NCBI GenBank assembly: GCA_022729735.1
Contig: DZAY01000012.1
Span: 1 to 62,993 of the forward strand
From: Helicobacter cetorum
Lineage (GTDB): Bacteria; Campylobacterota; Campylobacteria; Campylobacterales; DZAY01
Direction of reading: 5' to 3'
Length of the DNA: 62,993 nt
Positions within the stretch are counted from its first letter, which is position 1. Each line of letters opens with the position of its first letter. A program made the translations under genes and the position numbers. The notes under the pieces were generated by a model, which did no database searches, was not told where the DNA came from, and saw nothing but the letters and a program-made list of their open reading frames with translations. Shown here in pieces: positions 9,122 through 18,000 of the stretch.

Positions 9122-9151
9122 ATGTTTGATACCAAAACAAAGGATAAGAAA

Positions 9152-9436
9152 ATGAAAAAAGCAGAGTTTGTGAGTTTAATAGCAGAGTGTGGATTATATA
9201 GCAAAAAAGATGCAGAAGTTGCGATGGATGCTGTCTTTGATGCTTTGGAAAAAGCTCTGGCAAATGGTGAGTATGTAGATATTTTAGGATTTGGAAAATT
9301 TGAAGTAGTTGTGCAAAAAGGTAAAGAGGGTAAGGTTCCAGGAACTGATAAAACTTATAAAACAAAAGATAGAAAAGTTGCAAAATTTAAAGCTGGAAAA
9401 AATCTAAAAGAGAAGGTTGCACTATTAAAAATATAG
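9152..9436 (+). CDS. hup: HU-family DNA-binding protein
   Basis: Small histone-like protein of 94 residues that bends and compacts DNA. The N-terminal dimer region MKKAEFVSLIAECG and the DNA-binding arm GFGKFEVVVQKGKEGKVPGT are clear. The usual arm sequence GRNP..G is changed to KEGKVPGT, a variant seen in other Campylobacterota members. The ATG at 9152 is chosen over one at 9122 because AAAGGA lies directly before it and the homology starts there. Its 3' end overlaps the open frame of the next gene, recD2, by 30 or more bases. Confidence 0.9.
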   Translation: MKKAEFVSLIAECGLYSKKDAEVAMDAVFDALEKALANGEYVDILGFGKFEVVVQKGKEGKVPGTDKTYKTKDRKVAKFKAGKNLKEKVALLKI

Positions 9437-11694
9437 AGAGAGAGCCTCTCTCTCCTTCAAAAACTACACAAATTAGAGGTGAAATAAAAAAGATAATTTT
9501 TTCTGATAAAGCGAGTGGATTTTTAATAGCTATTTTAACAAATGGTATTAAAATTAGTGGAAACTACATAAAATCTTCTCACGATACACTACTTGAAACA
9601 AAAATTATTTTAAATGGTTACTATTTTGATGATAAAAAATATGGCTTACAGTTTAAATTTGAAGAGCTACTTATTGATGAGCCAGAGCTTATATTTTTTC
9701 TCACTAAAATAGTAAAAGCTTTTACCAAAAGATTGGCAAAATCACTTATTAAAAAGTTTGGTGAAGAAGGATTGATAAAACAATTAGATAAAAATCCAAA
9801 AATGCTATTAGAGTATATTAGTGAAGATAAGTTACAAAAAGTTCTATTAAATTGGGAAAAATTTAAAAGTATTAGAGAACTTTCAGCTTTTCTTTCACCA
9901 TTTGGAGTTTCTCAAAATATAATAATAAAAATATTTCAACAGTTTGGACATGAAGATAATTTAATTACAAAATTAAAAGACAATCCATATATTACAACAG
10001 ATATAAAAGGAATTGGCTTTAGCAAAGCAGATGATATAGCAATGAAACTTGGAGTTGAGCCAAAAAGTCGTTTTAGAGTTGGAGCATGTATTGAGTATAT
10101 TCTAAAAAACTATGCAGATGCACAAGGTAATAGCTCAATGGAAATTGATAAGCTATTTATTGGAGTAGAAAAGCAGTTAGAATTTAGTAATAGAGTTTTG
10201 TTTATGGCAGTTTTAAGTGATTTAAATAGTGATGAGAGAGTTGTATTTATTGGTGAAAATAAAGTTGCTTTATCATATTTGTATTTTTGTGAAAGTCAAA
10301 TAAAAAAATTTTTAAAAGTTAGAAAAGAGCTATATTTTGGAAAAATTTTAAAAGATATTGAAGAGTTTATTTATCAAAAAGAGTTAGAAATTGGATTTGC
10401 ACTCGGAGAAGAACAAAAAGAAGTCATTAGATTTGTAAATAGTGGTATTTCAACACTGTTTTTAGTTGGATATGCTGGAAGTGGAAAAACAACACTATCA
10501 AAAATCATATTAGAGTTACTATCTCTAAAGTATGGTGATAGCATTTTATGTATGGCTTTGAGTGGAATTGCATCTCAAAAAATATATGATACAACTGGAT
10601 TTAAAAGTTATACAATTCAATCTTTAATTTTAAAACATGAGAGCGAATTTCCATCAAAAGTTATACTTTTAGATGAAGCTTCAATGGTAAATAGCCCAAT
10701 TTTTTATCAGATTATTAAACGCATTCCAAATGATAGAGTTTTTATAGTTTTGGGAGATGATGCACAACTTCCTGCAATTGGTGCTGGAAATATATTGGGC
10801 GATGTTTTAAACTTTTCACTCTCAAATAGTATAAAATTAACTAAAATATATAGACAAAAAAAAGAACAAGCAATAGCAACTATTGCAAACTCTATAAGAC
10901 ATGGTGTTGTGCCTGATTTTATGAGTGAATATGAAGATTTTAAATTTATAAATGTTTCAATTTCAGACTATTTTGAGAAAAAAAATTCATATTCTCAAGA
11001 TAAATTAAAAGCTTTGCGAGAAGAAAATTCTGAAAATATTTTAAGCGAAATAAAAAATATTGCAAAAAGTTATGCAGATTTAATCAAATATAGTGATATT
11101 CCAAAATATATAAACTCATTTCAGCTAATTACTCCAATGAGAGCTGGTGTTTTGGGAAGTGATAATTTGAATATTGAACTTCAAAATATATTTAATAAAG
11201 ATTACAAAAAGAGTTTTAAAAGCCCAAAATTTGAGTTTAGAGTTATGGATAAAGTTGTGCATATCAAAAATGATAATATGAACTGCTTTAATAAATTGGA
11301 ATTTTTAAGTGGTGAAAAGTTTGAGAAAAAAATTTTTAATGGTATGGTTGGAGTTGTATTTGAAATTGATTTAAATGATGAGTTTTTATATGTATATTAT
11401 CCTAATGAAGAGATTATAGTTGAGTATAATTTTGATGAGCTTTTGGACTATTTGCAACTTGCTTACTCACTTACAATTCATAAAACTCAAGGTATGGAGT
11501 ATGACACTGTTGTAATCCCAATAACATTTTCACACTATATAATACACAATACTCAATTGCTATATACTGCTATTACAAGGGCGAAAAAGATGTGTTATAT
11601 TGTTGGTGAAGAGAGTGCATTTAAGAGTGCTTGTAAAAGAGTTGAAGTAACTAAGAGAGAGAGTGTTATGAGAGATTTATGCTCTCTAATTTAG
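9424..11694 (+). CDS. recD2: RecD2-like superfamily 1B helicase, apparent non-canonical start
   Basis: 5'-3' DNA helicase of the RecD2 type (found in genomes without RecBC). The protein aligns with the family from an N-terminal OB-like part (QIRGEIKKIIF, then NGYYFDDKKYGLQFK) through helix-hairpin regions. Walker A (GYAGSGKT, near residue 349), Walker B (LLDEASM, near 416) and the C-terminal motifs SLTIHKTQGMEYD and YTAITRAKK follow. The frame has no ATG, GTG or TTG between its upstream stop at 9388 and a TTG at 9733, yet homology begins well before 9733. I place the start at ATT 9424, seven bases after AGAAGG; this gives 756 residues, the normal size. ATA at 9433, or frameshifting from HU, are alternatives. 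Confidence 0.8.
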   Translation: MKNIEREPLSPSKTTQIRGEIKKIIFSDKASGFLIAILTNGIKISGNYIKSSHDTLLETKIILNGYYFDDKKYGLQFKFEELLIDEPELIFFLTKIVKAFTKRLAKSLIKKFGEEGLIKQLDKNPKMLLEYISEDKLQKVLLNWEKFKSIRELSAFLSPFGVSQNIIIKIFQQFGHEDNLITKLKDNPYITTDIKGIGFSKADDIAMKLGVEPKSRFRVGACIEYILKNYADAQGNSSMEIDKLFIGVEKQLEFSNRVLFMAVLSDLNSDERVVFIGENKVALSYLYFCESQIKKFLKVRKELYFGKILKDIEEFIYQKELEIGFALGEEQKEVIRFVNSGISTLFLVGYAGSGKTTLSKIILELLSLKYGDSILCMALSGIASQKIYDTTGFKSYTIQSLILKHESEFPSKVILLDEASMVNSPIFYQIIKRIPNDRVFIVLGDDAQLPAIGAGNILGDVLNFSLSNSIKLTKIYRQKKEQAIATIANSIRHGVVPDFMSEYEDFKFINVSISDYFEKKNSYSQDKLKALREENSENILSEIKNIAKSYADLIKYSDIPKYINSFQLITPMRAGVLGSDNLNIELQNIFNKDYKKSFKSPKFEFRVMDKVVHIKNDNMNCFNKLEFLSGEKFEKKIFNGMVGVVFEIDLNDEFLYVYYPNEEIIVEYNFDELLDYLQLAYSLTIHKTQGMEYDTVVIPITFSHYIIHNTQLLYTAITRAKKMCYIVGEESAFKSACKRVEVTKRESVMRDLCSLI
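9436..9454 (+). other. Strong GA/CT hairpin just after the HU stop codon
   Basis: GAGAGAGA / gcc / TCTCTCTC gives an 8-bp stem with a 3-base loop, beginning at the last base of the HU stop. No T run follows, so it is unlikely to be a terminator. It lies inside the recD2 frame and could influence translation of recD2. Confidence 0.6.
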
Positions 11695-12569
11695 AGCAAA
11701 ATTTTAAAGAGTTTTATAATAGCTACTGTATTTGCTCAATTGAGAGAGCCATAGAGTATTATGCAATATTTGCTGGAGCTCCAAACTTTTGTAAATTTGA
11801 TGCAAGAGTTGATATATTTGAGAATATAAATTCAATTATACTCAATAATTTTAGAGAAATTAGAGAAAGAGTTGATGAGTTTAAACTCTCAAAAGATGAG
11901 TGCAAACTACTCCAAACAATCGCACAAAAAGATAATCGCGAACTATCTGCAATCAAAAAATCAAACATAAACTCTTCAAAAAATATATACAATTCACTTA
12001 TTAGCAAAAATATTTTACATCGCGATTTCTCAAGAGAGATACCAATTAAAAAAAGTGGTAAAGAAAAGCTAAAAAAAGAGTTTAGAAAATATAAAATTCA
12101 ACATATTTTAAGATTTAATAACAACTTTATAAAATTTTATTTCACATTTATATATCCATATACAAAAGAGTTAGAAGATGGCAAAACTCAAAAAGTGTTA
12201 AATAATATCAAACTTTTATTTGAAAAATTTGTAAGCTCAACTTATGAAGAACTCGCAAATATTGTCGTTTTTAAATATTTTGGAGATATTAGAGAGAGTG
12301 GGAGATACTGGAGTAGATTTAGTGAAATTGATATTTTGGCATTGAAATCAAATGGAGATATTATAATTGGTGAATGTAAATGGAAAAATAGCAAAATTTG
12401 TCAAAATATCTTAAATAATTTAATTAAAAAAGGTGAATTAGAAGAGTTAAATCCTTCATACTACTTACTTTTTAGCAAAAGTGGATTTAGCAATCAACTG
12501 CTAAATTTAAAAGATAAAAGGGTTAAACTTTTTGATAACGAAGAGCTTTTGAGATGGATTTTAAAATAA
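11679..12569 (+). CDS. DUF234-type protein: winged helix plus PD-(D/E)XK-like domain, no ATPase domain
   Basis: A 296-residue protein overlapping the end of recD2 by 16 bases, hence translationally coupled. Residues 20-45 (IEYYAIFAGAPNF) resemble the tail of an archaeal-type ATPase domain. A winged-helix region follows at about 70-125 (LSKDECKLLQTIAQ). The C-terminal domain has EIDILAL and IIGECKW, the E-x-D and E-x-K pair of a PD-(D/E)XK fold as in DUF234. In the family I know, DUF234 normally follows a full ATPase_2 domain; here Walker motifs are absent. Role unknown; context suggests it works on DNA together with RecD2 (inference). Confidence 0.65.
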   Translation: MLSNLEQNFKEFYNSYCICSIERAIEYYAIFAGAPNFCKFDARVDIFENINSIILNNFREIRERVDEFKLSKDECKLLQTIAQKDNRELSAIKKSNINSSKNIYNSLISKNILHRDFSREIPIKKSGKEKLKKEFRKYKIQHILRFNNNFIKFYFTFIYPYTKELEDGKTQKVLNNIKLLFEKFVSSTYEELANIVVFKYFGDIRESGRYWSRFSEIDILALKSNGDIIIGECKWKNSKICQNILNNLIKKGELEELNPSYYLLFSKSGFSNQLLNLKDKRVKLFDNEELLRWILK

Positions 12570-12620
12570 AAGCTATTAGAGTTGTTTAAAAGATAAAAGT
12601 TATCAATAATTGATTTGAAA

Positions 12621-13529
12621 TTAATTTTTTTGAATTTCAATTGTTAAATGAACTAACTCTTCATGAATAGCTAACTCTCGTTTTAAATATTCTAAATCAA
12701 TACTTTCATTAGTTTTGACAGATAAAATTACAGAATATTTATCTTTACCAACTCTAAATATGTGTAAATCTGTAATAGATACTTGAATTTTTAAACTATT
12801 TATTACATCTATTATCTCTTTTACAACAGGTAAATCCATTTCTGCATCAAGCAAAATTTTACTTGATTGCTTTATAAGTCCAATTGCCCAAATAAAAACT
12901 AAAACAGAACCAACTATTCCCATAATAGGGTCAAGCCAAGAAGCACCAAATAACATACCGCCAAAAAGAGCAACTATTGCCAAAATAGAAGTTAAAGCAT
13001 CAGCTAAAACATGTAAATATGCTGCTTTTAAATTCATATCATGGTGATGATGTTCGTGATGTTCATGTTCATGATGATGGTCATCTTTTAAAAGCCAAGC
13101 ACAAATTAAATTTACGACAAGTCCTAAAATAGCTATAATAATTGCTTCTTTATATGCTATTTCTGCTGGATTAAAAACTCTTTCAATTGAATGATATGCC
13201 ATAAAAAATGCAACAACTAATAGTAAAATTGCACTTGTATAACCACCCAAAACTTCTATTTTATATGTTCCAAAATTAAATCGTTTATCATTTGCATATC
13301 TATTTGCCATTACATATGCCATATATGCCATTCCAAGAGCCAAAACATGAGAACTCATATGCCAACCATCAGCTAAAAGTGCCATAGAGTTATAATATAA
13401 TCCACCAATAATTTCTACAACCATTGTAAGAAATGTAAAAAGTGTTGCATATAAAGTTTTTTTCTTTGCAATTGGATTTGATATATTGAAATTGTGAGAG
13501 TGTGAATTTAATAATTCGACTTTATCCAT
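12621..13529 (-). CDS. dmeF: Cation diffusion facilitator, DmeF-like Co/Ni (or Zn) efflux protein
   Basis: Inner-membrane proton-driven metal exporter of 302 residues with six membrane segments. Metal-site motifs are LLADGWHMSSH in the second segment (D and H) and HVLADALTS in the fifth. A very His-rich cytosolic loop (HHHEHEHHEHHHHD) lies between segments four and five. The C-terminal cytosolic domain contains TDLHIFRVGKDKYS. The divergent neighbour is an RcnR/DmeR-type sensor, which is how dmeF genes are arranged elsewhere; cobalt or nickel is therefore the favoured substrate (inference). Confidence 0.82.
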   Translation of the reverse strand: MDKVELLNSHSHNFNISNPIAKKKTLYATLFTFLTMVVEIIGGLYYNSMALLADGWHMSSHVLALGMAYMAYVMANRYANDKRFNFGTYKIEVLGGYTSAILLLVVAFFMAYHSIERVFNPAEIAYKEAIIIAILGLVVNLICAWLLKDDHHHEHEHHEHHHHDMNLKAAYLHVLADALTSILAIVALFGGMLFGASWLDPIMGIVGSVLVFIWAIGLIKQSSKILLDAEMDLPVVKEIIDVINSLKIQVSITDLHIFRVGKDKYSVILSVKTNESIDLEYLKRELAIHEELVHLTIEIQKN

Positions 13530-13556
13530 TCTTTACCCTTTTTTAAAACATTTTTT

Positions 13557-13580
13557 GATACTATACTCCAGTATAGATTA
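13557..13580. promoter_or_regulatory. Palindromic operator between dmeF and dmeR
   Basis: CTATAC TCCA GTATAG (13561-13576) is a perfect 6-bp inverted repeat in the 72-base gap between the two divergent genes. TACT...AGTA flanks resemble the ends of operators bound by RcnR/FrmR-family proteins, although the G-tract in the middle is much shorter than in E. coli RcnR sites. Confidence 0.6.
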
Positions 13581-13601
13581 TAAAAATATTAAAGGTAAAT
13601 T

Positions 13602-13874
13602 ATGGCTCATACAGTTGCAAACAAAGATAAACTTTTATTGAGAGTTAAAAAAATTAAAGGTCAATTAAGTAGTATTGAAAAAGCTTTAGAAGATAAGAAA
13701 GATTGTTTTAAAATATTACAACAGATAAGTGCTACTCGAGGTGCAATACAATCACTTATGAGCGAAGTTTTGGATGGACATATAAAAGACCATTTAGGAA
13801 ATAGTGTGACTGAAGAACAAAGGGAAGAAGAGATAAAAAATATAACTGCTATTCTTCGTGCTTATTTAAAATAG
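13602..13874 (+). CDS. dmeR: Metal-sensing repressor, RcnR/DmeR type (CsoR/FrmR family)
   Basis: All-helical 90-residue repressor. It lines up residue for residue with E. coli RcnR: H3 in MAHT, C35, H60 in GHIKDH and H64, the ligands for Ni(II)/Co(II) in RcnR. ATG preceded by AAAGG. The gene is divergent from the CDF exporter, with a palindrome between them, so it probably represses both until Ni or Co binds. The formaldehyde-sensing and Cu-sensing branches of the family are less likely because of the H3/C35/H60/H64 set. Confidence 0.85.
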   Translation: MAHTVANKDKLLLRVKKIKGQLSSIEKALEDKKDCFKILQQISATRGAIQSLMSEVLDGHIKDHLGNSVTEEQREEEIKNITAILRAYLK

Positions 13875-13882
13875 AAATTTGT

Positions 13883-13888
13883 TATAAT
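13883..13888 (+). promoter_or_regulatory. Putative -10 of the ThrE-like gene
   Basis: TATAAT lies 20 bases before the ATG at 13908, just after the dmeR stop, so the exporter gene may have its own promoter. Confidence 0.4.
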
Positions 13889-13907
13889 TGTCTAAAAAAG
13901 TGAATTT

Positions 13908-14366
13908 ATGCTTAATTTAATTCTTATACTCTCATCGGCAGTCGTTGTTGCAATGGGTTTTGCAATAATATTTAATACTCCTAAAAATGCTATGATAGGA
14001 GTGATAATTACAGCTTTATGTGGCTATTTGGTGAGATATATTTTACTTCAAAATGGTTTTTCAATCGAGTTATCAACTCTACTTGGAGCAACTGTAATGG
14101 GATTTATGGCTCAATATTTTTCATATAAACTTCTGTTTCCATCAGCTATTTTTAGTATTAGTGGTTCAATTGCTATGGTTCCAGGAGTATTTGCATATAA
14201 GAGTTTAATGGCATTAATCAATCTTGCTACATTAAAAGATGTAAATCATGAGTTAATTTATGAGATGATATATTTTGGTTCAAAAAGTGGAATTATTCTT
14301 GGTTCTATTGGAATAGGAATAGCAATTCCAAATCTAATTATGAGAAGATATAAATTCAATATTTAA
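13908..14366 (+). CDS. Threonine/serine exporter half-protein, YjjB/ThrE_2 type
   Basis: Inner-membrane protein of 152 residues with about four or five membrane segments. It contains MVPGVFAYKSLMALINL near residue 101 and GSIGIGIAIPNLIMR at the end, typical of the small YjjB half of split ThrE exporters. The larger YjjP-like half, normally adjacent, is not found in the window. The start has only a weak ribosome site (AAAAGTGA). Substrate not deducible from sequence beyond family membership. Confidence 0.75.
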   Translation: MLNLILILSSAVVVAMGFAIIFNTPKNAMIGVIITALCGYLVRYILLQNGFSIELSTLLGATVMGFMAQYFSYKLLFPSAIFSISGSIAMVPGVFAYKSLMALINLATLKDVNHELIYEMIYFGSKSGIILGSIGIGIAIPNLIMRRYKFNI

Positions 14367-14420
14367 CTATTTTTTGATAAAAATTTAGGTAGAATTTATA
14401 AAAATTTTTAAAGGCTTTTT

Positions 14421-14780
14421 ATGTTTGGAATGAGTTTTGGAGAGATACTTATAATTATCATCTTGGCAATTATTGTTCTTGGGCCAGATAAATTGCCAAA
14501 AGCAATGATTGAGATTGCAAAGTTTTTCAAAATGATAAAAAGAGGGCTTAGTGATGCAAAAGAGACTTTTGACAAAGAGTTAAATGTAGCTGATTTAAAA
14601 GCTGAAGCACTTGAGTATAAAAAGAAGTTTGAAGATGCTACAAATGAGTTAAACTCTATTAAAAATGTAGATATGGGTATAAAAAAAGAGTTTAGCGAAA
14701 TAAAAGAGAGTTTTGATAATTTAGATAAAAAAGAGATAAAGCCCGCAACACCTGCCATAGAGACTATTGATAAAAAATAG
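14421..14780 (+). CDS. tatB: Sec-independent protein translocase subunit TatB
   Basis: Component of the twin-arginine translocase that exports folded proteins. A single N-terminal membrane helix (residues 4-20) ends in GPDKLPKAM and is followed by an amphipathic helix and a long charged tail, 119 residues in all. The length and the glutamate near residue 8 favour TatB over TatA. AAAGG precedes the ATG. tatC, which often follows tatB in this phylum, is absent; a hairpin and then gltB follow. Confidence 0.85.
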   Translation: MFGMSFGEILIIIILAIIVLGPDKLPKAMIEIAKFFKMIKRGLSDAKETFDKELNVADLKAEALEYKKKFEDATNELNSIKNVDMGIKKEFSEIKESFDNLDKKEIKPATPAIETIDKK

Positions 14781-14826
14781 TTTTATTTTATTGATATTTA
14801 AGCCACTTTGATTATTTGTATATAGA

Positions 14827-14860
14827 ATATAACTTGAACTTATTGAAGTTTGAGTTATAT
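14827..14860 (+). terminator. Long hairpin between tatB and gltB
   Basis: A 15-bp stem (14827-14841 with 14846-14860, two G-U pairs in RNA) closes a 4-base loop ATTG. There is no clean T run after it, only AT-rich sequence. It may terminate tatB, protect its 3' end, or act in the gltB leader if transcription starts further upstream than the TATAAT at 14960. Confidence 0.5.
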
Positions 14861-14959
14861 TGTAAAATATTATTCTACTCAATCATAATGGAGTTATTTA
14901 TAACTAATTTATAAATATTTTTTGCCAAAAAACTTATATTTTATTAACTAAAAATAGAG

Positions 14960-14965
14960 TATAAT
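14960..14965 (+). promoter_or_regulatory. Putative -10 of the gltBD operon
   Basis: TATAAT is found 71 bases before the gltB ATG, after a gene-free stretch, and would give a leader of about 65 bases. Confidence 0.45.
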
Positions 14966-15036
14966 CGGCAAATTTTTTTGGGTTAAACTTCACCTTAAAA
15001 CTATATTAAAATAAACATAACTTAAAAAGGTCTGCT

Positions 15037-18000
15037 ATGGATTTATTAACAAGCTACAGAGATAATTGTGGATTTGGACTTGTTGCAAGTATCAAAAATA
15101 TCCCATCTCATAAAAATTTAGAAGATGCTATCACAGCTTTAGAGCGAATGATGCATAGAGGTGCTATTGCTGCTGATGGAAAAAGTGGTGATGGTAGTGG
15201 ATTACTCCTGTCAATGCCTCATAAATTTATGAAAAAAGTTGCACAAGAACATAATGTGGTTTTACCAGATATATATGGTGTTGCTATGCTTTTTATGAGT
15301 GATTTTGAGAAAGAGTTTGAAGTTTTCAGTGAAATATGTGATAAAAATGATTTAAGAGTTCTATTTTTTAGAGAAGTTCCAATAAATATTGAAGCACTTG
15401 GAGAGTTAGCACTAAAAACTTTGCCAAAAATTATTCAAATATTTGTAGCTCCAAATTCACTAATGGCTACAAAAAAGTTTGATTCTAATCTATATCTAAC
15501 AAGAAAAGAGATTGTAAATTCTCTAAAAGAGTCTAATGAGTTTTATATCTGCTCATTTTCAAGTAAAGTAATCTCATATAAAGGGCTTGTAATGCCAACT
15601 CATATAAAAGAGTTTTATGAGGATTTAGATAACGAGAGTTTTGAAATCTCTTTTGCACTATTTCACCAAAGATTTTCTACAAATACACTTCCAAAATGGA
15701 AACTTGCACAACCATTTAGAACAATTGCTCATAATGGAGAAATTAACTCTGTAACAGCAAATAGATACAATGTTCAAGTAAAAAGTGAAGTTTTAAAATC
15801 TGAAATATTTAGTAGTGATGAGATTAGTAGAATTTTACCAATTTTGGATAAAGATGTAAGTGATAGTGCAAGTTTAGATAACTTTTTTGAATTTTTGACA
15901 ATAAATGGAATTGACTTTTTTAAAGCAGCAAGATTTTTAATTCCAGCTCCGTGGCAAAATGCTCCATATATGGATGCTAAACTTAGAGCATTTTATGAGT
16001 ATGGAAGTACATGTTTTGAAGCATGGGATGGACCAGCAGCAGTTAGTTTGACTGATGGAAGATATATTGGATGTGTGCTTGATAGAAATGGTTTAAGACC
16101 AGCAAAATATATAATTACAAAAGATGATAGACTACTCATTGCGAGTGAATATGGTGTTTTAGATATTGATGAAGACAATGTTTTAGAGCGAGGAAGACTG
16201 CAAAGTGGTGAGATGATTGGACTTGATTTGAAATTTGGAAAAATTTTAAAAAATGAAGATATTAATGATTATCTCAAAAATTCAAATCCATATGCAACAT
16301 GGTTAAATCAAAATATGGTTTATTTGCAAGAACATTTTGATACAATTTTTGAAGATTTTAGTGATTATACATTAGAAAATTTAGAAAGCAAACAGAGATA
16401 TTTTAATATCACAAATGAGGTGATTGACCAAGTCATAAAACCAATGGCACAAGAAGGTAAAGAAGCAGTTGGTTCAATGGGTGATGATACTCCAATAGTG
16501 GCTTTTTCAAATTCACTAAATAGAAATTTTTCCGACTTTTTTAGACAAAAATTTGCTCAAGTTACAAATCCTCCAATAGACCCATATAGAGAAAAAGTTG
16601 TTATGAGTTTAAATGCAGGATTTGGCGAAATTCATAATATTATAGATGAAAATCCAAACCACTCTCTAAGGCTAAAATCAGTTTCTCCAATTCTTATGAA
16701 AGAAAATTTTGATGTAATTTTATCTTATGGAGACCCAAAGAAAGCGAGATTTAAAGAGTGTTACAGATATAAAATATTTAGCACAGCTTATAAAAGTAAC
16801 TTAAAAGGTTCATTAGAAGATTTAATTTATGAAATAGTTGAAAGTGTGAAAAATAGTGGAGTTAGAATTATAATTTTAGATGATAGAGCAATAAGCAGTG
16901 AGCTTAAAACTATTCCAATGGTTATGGCTATTGGCAGACTTAACTATGCTCTTTTAGATGCAAAAATTAGACATTTAGTATCTATTATTGCTGTAAGTGG
17001 AGAAGCTGTTGATGCTCATTCTAATGCTGTTATGATTGGTTATGGAGCAAGTGCAATTTATCCATATATGTTATATTCAACAGTTTATAATATGATTAAA
17101 AAAGATAATTTATCATCTTATGAGATAAAAACAAGACTTAAAAATGTTAGAAATGCTCTAAATTTAGGACTCTTAAAAGTTATGTCAAAAATGGGTATTA
17201 GCACTTTGGCATCATATAGAAGTAGTGCATTATTTGATGTAATTGGACTTTCAAAAGAGCTTTGTAATGAGTGCTTTAGAGATTCAATTTCACTTTTAAA
17301 TGGTTTGGATTATAGAGATATTGAAATTATTAATGATAAAAAACATAAAAAAGCTTATGAAAATATAATAAAAGCAATATTTCCTTTAGAAATTGGTGGA
17401 TTTTATAAATTTTTATCAAATGGAGAGTATCACGATTTTGCACCAGATGTTATTTTTAGTATCCATAAATCTTCAATTAGTGGTAAAGAAAACGACTATT
17501 TAGAGTTTTCAAACAGAATTAATTTAAGAGACAAAAAGATGATTAGAGACTTCTTTGAGATAAGCTCTGATAAAAAAGCAATTGATATATCTGAAGTTGA
17601 AGGAGTTGAAGCGATTTTCAAAAGATTTGCAAGTGCTGCTATGAGTCTTGGTTCAATTTCACCAGAGGCACACGAAGCAATCGCCGAAGCTATGAATAAA
17701 ATTGGAGGACAATCAAACTCTGGAGAAGGTGGAGAAGACCCAAAAAGATATGGAACTATTAAAAATTCTAAAATTAAACAGGTGGCATCTGGTAGATTTG
17801 GTGTAACTCCAGAGTATTTAGTAAATGCCGAAGAGATACAAATAAAATTGGCTCAAGGTGCGAAACCAGGAGAAGGAGGACAGCTCCCAGGTCATAAAGT
17901 AACTCCTCTTATTGCTTCACTTAGATATACAGTTCCAGGAGTTACTCTAATTTCACCTCCACCTCACCATGACATATACTCAATTGAAGATTTAGCACAA

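Larger units (their letters stand above)
8840..9151. other. Divergent intergenic region between aclB and HU
   Basis: A 312-base AT-rich stretch with no credible reading frame. It holds the aclB promoter (TACAAT, minus, 8866-8871) and the HU promoter (TGC TAAAAT, 9113-9121). The middle part (about 8880-9080) shows only A/T-rich runs, with no strong palindrome or repeat that I could find. Confidence 0.6.

Noticed and set aside
9108-9383. 91-codon minus frame opposite HU
   Set aside because: L/Q/F-rich shadow translation of the HU gene, which is unmistakable on the other strand.
9733-11694. recD2 starting at TTG 9733
   Set aside because: It would lose about 100 residues of clearly conserved N-terminal domain and has no ribosome site close to it.
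12602-12614. ATCAATAATTGAT palindrome as a second FNR-like site
   Set aside because: The half-sites are in the wrong order (ATCAA first) and it lies between two convergent gene ends, so it is not a promoter site.
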